Shown here piece after piece: positions 16,611 to 24,900 of a stretch of 64,000 nt of DNA; position 1 is the stretch's first letter, and the number at the start of each line of letters is the position of its first letter. Below the pieces are notes generated by a model. The model ran no database searches. It had not been told where the DNA came from and worked only from the letters and a program-made list of their open reading frames with translations. The DNA is taken from NCBI GenBank assembly GCA_002708825.1, contig PAPF01000013.1:1-64000 (forward strand). The letters run 5' to 3'. This DNA comes from Phyllobacteriaceae bacterium (GTDB lineage: Bacteria; Pseudomonadota; Alphaproteobacteria; Rhizobiales; Rhizobiaceae). The translations under genes and the position numbers were made by a program.

Positions 16611-16991
16611 TCAGCGGGTTTGGCGGTCCCGCCTGCGCAGGACAGGAAGCGTCAGCAGCAACAGGATGAGGACGACCGTCGGGGCGACAAGACGCGGCAC
16701 TTGCGCCCAGCCGTCGAAGCCCTTCTCCCAGATCGCCCAGACCGCGGTGAATGCGAAGGTGGCGAGATAGACCCACAAGGCTGCCATTGACTGCTGCGCG
16801 AGCAGCCAGGCCGTGATGCACAATCCCGCGCCCGCAACCGCGTAGTACCAGCTTCCGCCCAGGACGATCAGCCAGATACCGCCGCCCAGGATGAGAATGC
16901 CAAAGCCGCCGATCACGATTGCCAGAACAACGGTCGCGATATAGCCCGCAGACCAACCGCCCCGCCCCCCGCTTGCTGTTGCTTCGCTCAT
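16611..16991 (-). CDS. Detached membrane-anchor domain of glucose-dehydrogenase type
   Basis: A 126-residue membrane protein with four or five hydrophobic segments (about 16-50 as two, 52-72, 74-92 and 101-118). Motifs GGSWYYAVAGAG, EKGFDGWAQVPRLVAP and a basic C-terminus match the N-terminal membrane domain of membrane-bound PQQ glucose/quinate dehydrogenases, which binds ubiquinone and anchors the catalytic barrel. In those enzymes it is fused to the barrel; here it ends after the last helix. The matching barrel lies divergently at 17273-19393. Strong AGGAGG ribosome-binding site. Function as a separate anchor/quinone module is inference. Confidence 0.8.
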   Translation of the reverse strand: MSEATASGGRGGWSAGYIATVVLAIVIGGFGILILGGGIWLIVLGGSWYYAVAGAGLCITAWLLAQQSMAALWVYLATFAFTAVWAIWEKGFDGWAQVPRLVAPTVVLILLLLTLPVLRRRDRQTR

Positions 16992-17272
16992 CGCCGCCTC
17001 CTGTTCCGGATTGCCTTGCCAGACGAACACGCTTTGCAGCGGAATGTTCCTGCCGCGTCCTGTGACCGGCTATATGCAGGCACGCCGCCAGACACCGCCC
17101 GGATGCGCCGGATCGGGAACATCCGCGGCAGTCGGCGGTTTGCATTGGTGCGGAACGGAAGGCCGTCCGGCTCAAGGACGCCCGGCCGCCCAAGGCATGT
17201 CATCCCGACGTGCCGGGTGCCTCGAATCCGGCAGCCTCCCGTTGCACACGCGTCGACCGGGGAGATTTGCCC

Positions 17273-19393
17273 ATGAAAACGAGGATCGCAGCGCTTCTTC
17301 TGGGATTTGTCACGGCCGTTCCATCGGCCATGGCCCAGCAGGAAGAGACCACGGAGCCACCGCAATCGCGCGAGGAGTCAGCGCAGCCAGCGGCGCAAAC
17401 ACCACCGCCAGATGATCGCGCACGGTCACGACTGGAAGCGTTGGACACCCGCGCTGCGCCCTATCCGACGCCCGCCAGGGTGCCCGCCCAGGCCGGTGCC
17501 GACTGGCCCTGGTGGGGTGGCGGGGCGAACGCCACACGCTATTCCCCGCTCGATGCGATTGACCGGACGAATGTCGGCGATCTCACGCGCGTGTTCACCT
17601 ACCGCACCGGCGACATGCCGGAAGGAACGGCAAAGGGAAAATATTCGCCCGAGACCACGCCGCTCAAGATCGGCGATGACCTTCTCCTCTGCTCGGCCAT
17701 GAACATCCTGATTTCCGTCGACGCGGCGACCGGAGAGGAAAACTGGCGCTTCAATCCGGGCGTGCCGAACGAAGCCATTCCCTATGGTGCAACCTGCCGC
17801 GGCGTTGCGGTTCATGCTGACGCGGAAGCCGGCGAAGGCGACGCATGTGCGACCCGCGTGATCGAGGCAACGCTTGATGCGAAACTCGTGGCGGTGGATG
17901 CAGGAACCGGGCGGCCATGCGAGGACTTCGGCGAGAACGGCACGGTTGATCTCTGGCAGGATATCGGCGAGCGGGTGCCGGGCTGGTATGCCGTGACCGC
18001 CCCGCCCGCCATCGTGCGCGGCGTCATCGTCACCGGCGCGCAGGTCAAGGACGGACAGGCCGAGGATGCGCCTTCCGGCGTGATCCGCGGCTACGATGTG
18101 CGCTCCGGCGCGCTGGTATGGGCCTGGGATCTGGCCGCGCCCGACGCCAACCGGAACGGCCCGCCTGATGGCGAGGTCTATACACGCGGCACGCCCAACA
18201 TGTGGACCACGGCCGTCGCGGATGAGAAACTGGGCCTTGTCTACCTGCCAATGGGCAATTCGTCGGTGGATTACTACGGCTCCAACCGCTCCGAGGCCGA
18301 GAATGAATATGCCACCTCCCTGGTGGCGATCGACGTGACGACGGGTCAACCCGCCTGGCATTTCCAGACCGTGCGCCACGATGTCTGGGACTATGACCTC
18401 GGCAGCCAGCCGACGCTTCTGGACTACAAGGACACACCTGCCATTCTCCTGCCCTCCAAGCAGGGCGACATCTACATTCTCGACCGGGAAACGGGCGAGC
18501 CCCTGACACCGGTCGGCGAACTGACAGGCCTGCCCAGGGGCCACATCGAACCGGACTACATTTCCGGCAGCCAGCCGGTTTCGCAATGGCATGCCTTGCG
18601 CATGCCGCCGCTTGAGGAAAAGGACGCATGGGGCTTCACGCCGCTCGACCAGTTGTGGTGCCGGATCCAGTACCGACGCGCAAACTACGAAGGCATCTAC
18701 ACACCGCCATCCTCCGAGCGGCCATGGATCCAGTATCCCGGCTATAATGGCGGGTCGGACTGGGGATCGGTCGCCATCGATCCAGAACGGCGCATTCTCA
18801 TCGCCAACTACAACAACATTCCGAACTACAACCGCCTCCTGACGCGCCAGGAAGCCGAGGAGCGCAACCTGCAGCCAATCCACAAGCAGGGCGCCGGCGA
18901 AAGCTCCGGCGAAAACGCCGAGGGTGCCGGCGACCCGCAGGCCGGTGCGCCCTATGCGATTGAAGTCAATGCCGGCTGGCGCAATCCGGTGACCGGCATG
19001 CCCTGCACCGAACCGCCCTATGGCGGCATCCGCGCCATCGACCTTGAAACCGGCGAAACGCTGTGGGACGTGCCGCTTGGCACCGCGCGCGAGAACGGAC
19101 CGTTCGGAATCCCTTCGATGCTGCCCTTCAGGATCGGAACGCCCAACAATGGCGGGTCAGTCGTGACAGCGGGCGGATTGGTCTTCATCGGCGCGGCCAC
19201 CGACAACCTGTTCCGCGCCATCGACATAGAGACCGGCGAAACGCTCTGGTCGGATGAATTGCCTGCCGGCGGTCAGGCTAATCCCATCGCCTACGAGGTG
19301 GACGGAAAGGAATATGTGATGATCGCGGCCACCGGCCACCACTTCATGGAAACGCCGGTCGGCGACTACCTGATCGCCTACGCGCTGCCTTGA
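17273..19393 (+). CDS. PQQ-dependent dehydrogenase, glucose/quinate family, barrel only
   Basis: A 706-residue periplasmic quinoprotein. Residues 1-22 form a signal peptide ending AMA-QQ, followed by an acidic/Pro-rich linker. The beta-propeller starts near DWPWWGGGANATRYSPL and includes the family landmarks FTYRTGDMPEG, RHDVWDYDLGSQPTLLD, IANYNNIPNYNRLL and the C-terminal PAGGQANPIAY ... GDYLIAYALP. These match Gcd and quinate dehydrogenases rather than methanol dehydrogenases. Unlike Gcd it lacks an N-terminal membrane domain; such a domain is encoded by the divergent gene 281 bases away. GGGGAG precedes the ATG. Substrate not deducible; a sugar or cyclic polyol is likely. Confidence 0.88.
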   Translation: MKTRIAALLLGFVTAVPSAMAQQEETTEPPQSREESAQPAAQTPPPDDRARSRLEALDTRAAPYPTPARVPAQAGADWPWWGGGANATRYSPLDAIDRTNVGDLTRVFTYRTGDMPEGTAKGKYSPETTPLKIGDDLLLCSAMNILISVDAATGEENWRFNPGVPNEAIPYGATCRGVAVHADAEAGEGDACATRVIEATLDAKLVAVDAGTGRPCEDFGENGTVDLWQDIGERVPGWYAVTAPPAIVRGVIVTGAQVKDGQAEDAPSGVIRGYDVRSGALVWAWDLAAPDANRNGPPDGEVYTRGTPNMWTTAVADEKLGLVYLPMGNSSVDYYGSNRSEAENEYATSLVAIDVTTGQPAWHFQTVRHDVWDYDLGSQPTLLDYKDTPAILLPSKQGDIYILDRETGEPLTPVGELTGLPRGHIEPDYISGSQPVSQWHALRMPPLEEKDAWGFTPLDQLWCRIQYRRANYEGIYTPPSSERPWIQYPGYNGGSDWGSVAIDPERRILIANYNNIPNYNRLLTRQEAEERNLQPIHKQGAGESSGENAEGAGDPQAGAPYAIEVNAGWRNPVTGMPCTEPPYGGIRAIDLETGETLWDVPLGTARENGPFGIPSMLPFRIGTPNNGGSVVTAGGLVFIGAATDNLFRAIDIETGETLWSDELPAGGQANPIAYEVDGKEYVMIAATGHHFMETPVGDYLIAYALP

Positions 19394-19460
19394 GGAAGCC
19401 GGCCCCGGCACACAGGCCAGGACGGCCGTTGCGCCGCGCCGCACGGTCCGCGATGGCGGT

Positions 19461-20741
19461 TCAGGCCTTGTCCATCGCCTTCGCCTTGTCGCCGCCAGCC
19501 ACCGAGTAAGTGATCGGCACCTTGCGTGTGGCGAGGAACTGGTCGAGCGTCTCGCCCCGGAAAGCGGCATAGACCTCCGGATTGGATACGCCGATCACCG
19601 CTGCCATCTTCTCCAGCACGAAGAAGGACACACCGCGGCGCACCATCTCGATCCACTTTCGGCCGCTGATTAGGTCCTTTTCCTCCCCGGTGAGCCCGAA
19701 TTCGCTCGCCAGCCCGTCGAAGTCGTTGACAAAACGGGCGCGATGGGCCGGTTCCACCAGGCGGTGCAGGAAGTCGTTGATGCGGAAATTTGCCTGGCTG
19801 CGGGCATGGGTGAACGGATAGGTGCCCGTCAGGGCCTCCGCCCCTTTTAGCTGGTCGGTGATATGCGCGCGATAGGCAGCGACCTCTGAGGCATCGGGTT
19901 CGCCGCCCTGGTCCTCGAAGACGAGCGTCGCGATATTGGTGACCGAGGGCGCATAGGTCTGCTTGTGGACGAGCTTCACCTTTTCCGAAAGCGCCCCGCG
20001 CATGATCAGCCACATGACGACTTCCGCCCCTTCCATGCCGCCTTTCACCGCATAGTCGGCGATGCGCATGTCGACCAGTCTCTGCGGGTCCCTTTCCAGC
20101 AGGTCGAGGAATTCGGCGTCCCAGTCCTCGTTCACGAATCCGGCGCGCTCGCCATGCACCTGGTGCGACAGGCCGCCCGTCGCGAAGATTGCCACCTTCA
20201 GGTCTTCCGGATAGCTCTCGATGGCCTTGCGCAGGCTCTTGCCGAGTTTCCACATGCGCCGGGGACTGGGAATCGGCAGTTGCAGCACGCCGACCTGAAG
20301 CGGCACCACCTTGCCCGGCCAGGGCCCGTTCTCGTCACCGAGCATCGACAGCGGCGACAGGAAGCCGTGATCCACCGGCTTGCCCTGGAAGAAGGACATG
20401 TCGAACTCGTCGGCGACAAGTGCCATGGCAATGTGCTGCGACAGCCCCAGATGGCCGTGCGCCGGCGCCACGTCGCGCGGCCCGCCACCCTCGTCGGCCG
20501 CCAAGTAGCTGTCGTCGATCCCCATGGCAAAGGCGGAGTAATGGTCGAAGAAGAACGAGGTGACATGATCGTTGTAGATCATGAACAGGACGTCGACCTT
20601 CCTCTCATGAATCCAATTCCGCACCGCGGCAAACCCCTCGAAGATCGGCTTCCATGCCGGATCGTCCTGCTTGCCGGTATCCTTGGCGAAGCCGATCGTG
20701 GGTGAATGCGAAGCGCCGATGCCGCCTATGATCCGTGCCAT
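19461..20741 (-). CDS. Fused LigAB-type extradiol dioxygenase, gallate dioxygenase-like
   Basis: A 426-residue class III extradiol dioxygenase in which the catalytic LigB domain (1-280) is fused to a LigA-like domain (about 300-405), the architecture of gallate dioxygenase (GalA/DesB). Iron ligands are visible: His12 in GASHSPTIG, His59 in YNDHVTSFF and the Glu of NEDWDAEFLD; the catalytic His is in ATGGLSHQVHGE. Gallate dioxygenases open gallate to 4-oxalomesaconate with O2. The downstream hydratase/aldolase genes of that route are not in this window. It lies 84 bases downstream of a PcaQ-like LysR gene on the same strand, next to a TRAP transporter. Confidence 0.85.
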   Translation of the reverse strand: MARIIGGIGASHSPTIGFAKDTGKQDDPAWKPIFEGFAAVRNWIHERKVDVLFMIYNDHVTSFFFDHYSAFAMGIDDSYLAADEGGGPRDVAPAHGHLGLSQHIAMALVADEFDMSFFQGKPVDHGFLSPLSMLGDENGPWPGKVVPLQVGVLQLPIPSPRRMWKLGKSLRKAIESYPEDLKVAIFATGGLSHQVHGERAGFVNEDWDAEFLDLLERDPQRLVDMRIADYAVKGGMEGAEVVMWLIMRGALSEKVKLVHKQTYAPSVTNIATLVFEDQGGEPDASEVAAYRAHITDQLKGAEALTGTYPFTHARSQANFRINDFLHRLVEPAHRARFVNDFDGLASEFGLTGEEKDLISGRKWIEMVRRGVSFFVLEKMAAVIGVSNPEVYAAFRGETLDQFLATRKVPITYSVAGGDKAKAMDKA

Positions 20742-20800
20742 GGGTATAGCTCCTCCGGAAATGTCGAAACGGGAGCATCCCTCTTAATTTGACGGTTTCA

Positions 20801-20813
20801 GCATTTGAAATGC
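20801..20813. promoter_or_regulatory. Palindrome upstream of the gallate dioxygenase-like gene
   Basis: GCATTTGAAATGC is a perfect 13-base palindrome centred about 66 bases upstream of the dioxygenase start, in the short gap after the LysR gene. Position and symmetry fit a LysR binding site; not proven. Confidence 0.4.
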
Positions 20814-20825
20814 GAATACTGGGGC

Positions 20826-21761
20826 TCAATATGCTTTTTCTGTCATGTTCTTCCTGGCGGCGATCTCCCGGATCACGCCGAGGAAGCGTTCTTCAACCAG
20901 CGTGAGCCTTCGCCGGGGATCGGTCGTGATGCCGACGGAAGCGTCGATCCGCCATCCCGCAACGGGCAACTCGGTCAGTTCCCCCGTTTCCAGGTCGCGC
21001 GATACCACGCCTTCGGGAGCAATCCAGATCCGGTCGTCGTCGATGACGAGGCGGCGCGCCAGTGCCATGGAATCGGTTTCGATGGCATCCTCCAGACGGC
21101 TGACCCCCTGGGAGAAGAAGAAACGGTCGGTCTCGGAACGGATGATCGTGTCAGGCTGATGCAGGACAAGCCGCATCCCGGCCAGTTCGCCGGTCGTCAT
21201 GCTGGCGCGATCGCGCAACGGGTGGCCGGGACGCACCACGCAGGTCACCCGTTCGGAATAAAGATGCTCGAAAGACAGGCCTGTCAGCAGGTCCGCCCCC
21301 GCGATCCGCCCGATCGCGAATGTCAGGTCGCCATGGCGCAGCATGGCCATGTGATCGGCATTGGTGCCGTGCAGGATCCGCAGCACCGTATGCGGCGCCA
21401 GCTTGCGCATGCGGGTCAGCGCCTCGGGCATGAGCGCGACCGCTTCGGGCAGCGTTCCCACGACGATGGTTCCGTCGGTATGCTCGGATGGTTCGAGAAC
21501 GGAATAGGCCTGGCGGATCTGCGCCACGCCCGGCGCGGCGTATTCGTAGAACCGGCGCCCCAGCGGCGTCAGCCGGCTGCCCTTCTTGCTGCGCTCCGTC
21601 AGCTTCGCGCCCGTGATGGCTTCCAGGTCTGCCAGGGCGCGCGACACCGCCGACTGGGCCATGTTGAGCGATTCCGCCGCCCGGCTGACGCTTTCGTAAC
21701 GTGCCACTTCAAGGAAGCAGACGATCTGGCGGAACTTGATCCGATTGTCGTTGACGGCCAT
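20826..21761 (-). CDS. LysR-type regulator, PcaQ/GalR-like
   Basis: A 311-residue LysR protein. The winged helix-turn-helix is at about 8-65 (RIKFRQIVCFLEVARYESVS, then SLNMAQSAVSRALADLE), followed by an effector domain from about 92. The opening RIKFRQIVCFLEVAR and the LTERSKKGSRLTPLG wing resemble PcaQ, the activator of protocatechuate genes. It is divergent from the TRAP operon (start 22055) and lies upstream of the gallate dioxygenase-like gene on the same strand, so it probably controls both. The ATG at 21761 gives the normal LysR length. Confidence 0.9.
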   Translation of the reverse strand: MAVNDNRIKFRQIVCFLEVARYESVSRAAESLNMAQSAVSRALADLEAITGAKLTERSKKGSRLTPLGRRFYEYAAPGVAQIRQAYSVLEPSEHTDGTIVVGTLPEAVALMPEALTRMRKLAPHTVLRILHGTNADHMAMLRHGDLTFAIGRIAGADLLTGLSFEHLYSERVTCVVRPGHPLRDRASMTTGELAGMRLVLHQPDTIIRSETDRFFFSQGVSRLEDAIETDSMALARRLVIDDDRIWIAPEGVVSRDLETGELTELPVAGWRIDASVGITTDPRRRLTLVEERFLGVIREIAARKNMTEKAY

Positions 21762-22054
21762 GAGACCTGCCGGAAAACTGATGGGAAGCCGGCAGACCCG
21801 GCAGTTGATATGACAATTATGATATAAGAAGATATCGGAAAAGCAATTCTGTCCGGGTCCACGCTCAGCTAAGGATGCTTTGATGCGAAAGGGAGGATGG
21901 AGTTCGCCGCATGACCGGCCCTGCCCCGGCACATGATGCCGGAAACGGTTCCTCATGAGCGGCGTCCGGCATCCGGGTTCCTTTCCATGCCGTAAACAAC
22001 CGGTGCAGTGGCCCTGGAGCGGTCACGCACGATGATCCGCAACGGGAGGATGAC
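21762..22054. promoter_or_regulatory. Divergent promoter region, lysR / TRAP operon
   Basis: A 293-base intergenic region. Positions about 21800-21850 are A+T-rich for this genome and contain GATAT repeated at short intervals (GATATGACAATTATGATAT and a following GATATC), a likely regulator and promoter zone for both directions. No single box can be assigned. Confidence 0.4.
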
Positions 22055-23044
22055 ATGCAGATGAAGACCCTGATTGCCGCTGCCTTTTCCTCGGCGCTCG
22101 TCATGGCCGCCCCCATGGTGCAGGCCGGCGAACTCAATCTCGCCGATTTCCAGCCGCCGACGCATTTCGTCGTCGGCAAGGTTTATGACCCCATGAATGA
22201 ATCGATTTCGTCGGCCACCAATGGCGAGGTCTCCCTGAAGGTGTTCATGGGCGGCGAACTGGGCCCCGGCCCTGCCGAGCAGTACAACCGTGCCGTCGAT
22301 GGTGTCGCCGACATCGCCTTCGGCCTGCCCGGCTACACCGCGTCGAACTTTCCCAAGACGCTGCTGACCGAACTTCCCGGCGTCATTTCCGCCGATACCG
22401 GCACCGAAAAAATCGTCGCCAACATGGATATGCTCGCGAATGAGTATCGCCGTGTGGCGCTTCTGGCACTGTGGAACAACGCGCCGAACCTGCTGTTCAC
22501 GGCGCAGAAGCCGGTGCGTAGCCTCGATGACCTGAAGGGCCTGAAGATCCGCGTGCCCTCGCGCAATGCCGGCCTCGTGGTCGAAGCCTGGGGTGCCACC
22601 CCGGTGTCGATGCCTGCGCCGGAAATCTACAATGCCATGCAGACCGGCGTCATTGACGGCGCCATGATCGACGCGACGACACTCAATGCCTTCAAGTTGA
22701 AGGAAGTGACGAAATACATCACCACCGGGATGGAAACCACCATTTCCGCCTTCTTCCTCATCATGAACCGCGACAGCTTCGCTGACCTCACCGGCGACCA
22801 GCAGGAGGCCGTGCGCGAAGCCGGCAAGCAGGCGGCAATCAACGGCAACAAGGCCTGGCTGGAAATCGCGGACAAGGCGCTGGCCGCGTTCAAGGCCGAA
22901 GAAGGCAAGGAAGTGATCGAACTCTCGGGCGAGGAAGCCGCGAGGTTCAATGCCGCCTCCGCCCCGGTCGTGGAAAAGGTGATCGCTGAAGCCGACGCCG
23001 CGGGTCTGGAGGCAACGGCCTTCGTCGAAGCCCTGAAGAAATGA
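22055..23044 (+). CDS. TRAP transporter substrate-binding protein (DctP family)
   Basis: A 329-residue periplasmic solute receptor. A signal peptide spans about 1-24 (MQMKTLIAAAFSSALVMAAP, cleavage near VQAG-E). The mature protein shows the DctP pattern, including VSLKVFMGGELGPG, the conserved arginine region LKGLKIRVPSRNAG and VIDGAMIDATT. It feeds the DctQ/DctM permease encoded by the next two genes, overlapping the first by four bases (ATGA). GGGAGGATG precedes the start. The neighbouring dioxygenase suggests an aromatic or hydroxy acid ligand, but the binding residues alone do not decide it. Confidence 0.93.
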   Translation: MQMKTLIAAAFSSALVMAAPMVQAGELNLADFQPPTHFVVGKVYDPMNESISSATNGEVSLKVFMGGELGPGPAEQYNRAVDGVADIAFGLPGYTASNFPKTLLTELPGVISADTGTEKIVANMDMLANEYRRVALLALWNNAPNLLFTAQKPVRSLDDLKGLKIRVPSRNAGLVVEAWGATPVSMPAPEIYNAMQTGVIDGAMIDATTLNAFKLKEVTKYITTGMETTISAFFLIMNRDSFADLTGDQQEAVREAGKQAAINGNKAWLEIADKALAAFKAEEGKEVIELSGEEAARFNAASAPVVEKVIAEADAAGLEATAFVEALKK

Positions 23045-23568
23045 GCGGATACACATCCGGTGATACGCAAGGCGGGCTGGCCCATTCGAAACCTGTCGAA
23101 TGGGCCGTCCGTCTGCTGGGTGCCCTGTCCGCCATCTCGCTGGCCGTGGTGCTGCTGGTCACCTTTGCCGGCGTGGTCATGCGCTATGTCTTCGCCGCGC
23201 CGATCCTCGGCAGCAACGAGATCATCCAGCTTGCCTCCATCGGCCTGGTCATGCTGGCCATGCCGATGGCCACCCAGCAGGAAATCCACATTCGCGTCGA
23301 TGTCTTCGACAACCGCATCGGCGCGCTCGGCCGCTTCGCCGGCGATGTCCTGTCGCGCCTGATCGCCGGATACATCCTCGTGATGCTGGCCTTGCGCGCC
23401 TGGGACAAGATGCTCGATGCCGCCGAATTCGCCGACGCGACCAACATGCTGCAATTGCCGCTCTGGCCGTTCTACGGGCTGCTCGTCCTGGGTGCCACGC
23501 TCTATGTGATTGTGCTTGCCCTGCAGCTTGCCGACATCCTCAAGGGGGGAGTGAAGGGCCGTGAGTGA
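23041..23568 (+). CDS. TRAP transporter small permease (DctQ family)
   Basis: A 175-residue inner-membrane protein with four transmembrane helices (about 20-45, 55-75, 98-118 and 136-160). The motif GSNEIIQLASIGLVMLAMP and the following QQEIHIRVDVF are DctQ landmarks. It pairs with the large permease to form the sodium-driven uptake channel. Its start overlaps dctP by four bases and its end overlaps the GTG of dctM by eight bases, so the three proteins are translationally coupled. Confidence 0.92.
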   Translation: MSGYTSGDTQGGLAHSKPVEWAVRLLGALSAISLAVVLLVTFAGVVMRYVFAAPILGSNEIIQLASIGLVMLAMPMATQQEIHIRVDVFDNRIGALGRFAGDVLSRLIAGYILVMLALRAWDKMLDAAEFADATNMLQLPLWPFYGLLVLGATLYVIVLALQLADILKGGVKGRE

Positions 23569-24865
23569 TTTCATGATCGGTGTCACCGGGCTGGGCGTCA
23601 TGTTCATCCTGATGATCCTGCGCATGCCCGTCGGCATGGCGATGCTCGCCGCCGGATATTTCGGGGCCATGGTGCTGAACGGCGCGCGCTCGGCCAATGC
23701 CCTGCTCGTCACAGAGACCTTTTCGGTGACGTCGAACTATTCGCTGACCGTCGTGCCTCTCTTCATCCTGATGGGAAACATTGCCTCGGCGGCCGGGTTC
23801 AGCCGCCGGCTCTACGAGGCGGCCTTCGCCTGGGTCGGCTGGCTTCGCGGCGGCCTTGCATCGGCTTCCATCGTCGGCTGTGCCGCTTTTGCCGCCGTCA
23901 GCGGCTCCTCGGTCGCCACCGCTGTCACCATCGGCAAGGTCGCCCTGCCCGAGATGAAGCGCTTCGGCTATTCCGACGCGCTGTCCACCGGAGCCATCGC
24001 CGCGGGCGGAACGCTCGGCTTCCTGATCCCGCCCTCCACCGGTTTCGTGCTCTATGCCATCCTCACCGAGGAGAGCATCGGCCAGCTTTTCATGGCAGGC
24101 ATCCTGCCCGGTCTGCTGCTGACCGGCTTGTTCATGCTCGCCGTCACCTTCGTGACCATGCGCAATCCCGAAGCCGGCCCGCGCGGCGAATCCGTGGCCA
24201 TGGGCGAGCGCTTCACCGCCCTGATGCGCGCCCTGCCGCTGCTCTTCGTCATCGTGGTGTCGATCGGCGGCATCTATCTCGGCGTCTTCACGCCGGTGGA
24301 GGCCGCGGGCGTCGGCGCCGGCCTGGTGCTGATCATGGCTGTCCTGTCGGGCAAACTCGAATTCGCCTCCTTCAGGGGCGCGGTCCGGGACACGGTACGG
24401 ACCACGGCCATGCTCTATCTCATCATCATCGGCGCGGGCCTGCTCAATCCCTTCCTGGCGCTCACGCAGTTGCCCGCGACGCTCGGCGAGATCATGACAT
24501 CGCTGGGGCTCGGCCCCTACGGCGTATTGCTGCTCATCGTCGTCGCCTATCTCGTCCTGGGCATGTTCATGGACGGACTGGCCATGCTGGTGGTGACGAT
24601 CCCGATCTTCTTTCCCATCGTCACGGCGCTGGGTTTCGATCCGATCTGGTTCGGCGTGATCGCCGTGATCGTCATCGAGATGGGCATGATCACCCCGCCG
24701 GTCGGACTGAACGTGTTCGTCGTCAAGAGCGTTGCCGGAGACGTGCCGATGGCGACGATCTTCCGCGGCGTCCTGCCCTTCTGGTTCGCCATGGCGGCCT
24801 GCCTGCTGGCCATCGTGACCTTTCCGCAGATCGCGCTCCTGATCCCGCAGGCCATGTTCCAGTAA
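23561..24865 (+). CDS. TRAP transporter large permease (DctM family)
   Basis: A 434-residue polytopic protein with about 11-12 hydrophobic segments. DctM signatures include FILMGNIASAAGFSRRLYEA, GCAAFAAVSGSSVATA and PPSTGFVLYAI near the middle, and GLAMLVVTIPIFFPI and TPPVGLNVFVV toward the end. The GTG start at 23561 overlaps the dctQ stop and has GGGGGGAGTGAAGGG upstream. It is the last gene of the TRAP operon and converges on the SDR fusion gene. Confidence 0.93.
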   Translation: MSDFMIGVTGLGVMFILMILRMPVGMAMLAAGYFGAMVLNGARSANALLVTETFSVTSNYSLTVVPLFILMGNIASAAGFSRRLYEAAFAWVGWLRGGLASASIVGCAAFAAVSGSSVATAVTIGKVALPEMKRFGYSDALSTGAIAAGGTLGFLIPPSTGFVLYAILTEESIGQLFMAGILPGLLLTGLFMLAVTFVTMRNPEAGPRGESVAMGERFTALMRALPLLFVIVVSIGGIYLGVFTPVEAAGVGAGLVLIMAVLSGKLEFASFRGAVRDTVRTTAMLYLIIIGAGLLNPFLALTQLPATLGEIMTSLGLGPYGVLLLIVVAYLVLGMFMDGLAMLVVTIPIFFPIVTALGFDPIWFGVIAVIVIEMGMITPPVGLNVFVVKSVAGDVPMATIFRGVLPFWFAMAACLLAIVTFPQIALLIPQAMFQ

Positions 24866-24900
24866 TGCCGTCGCCGCCCGGACCGGCCGGACGGCACCCT

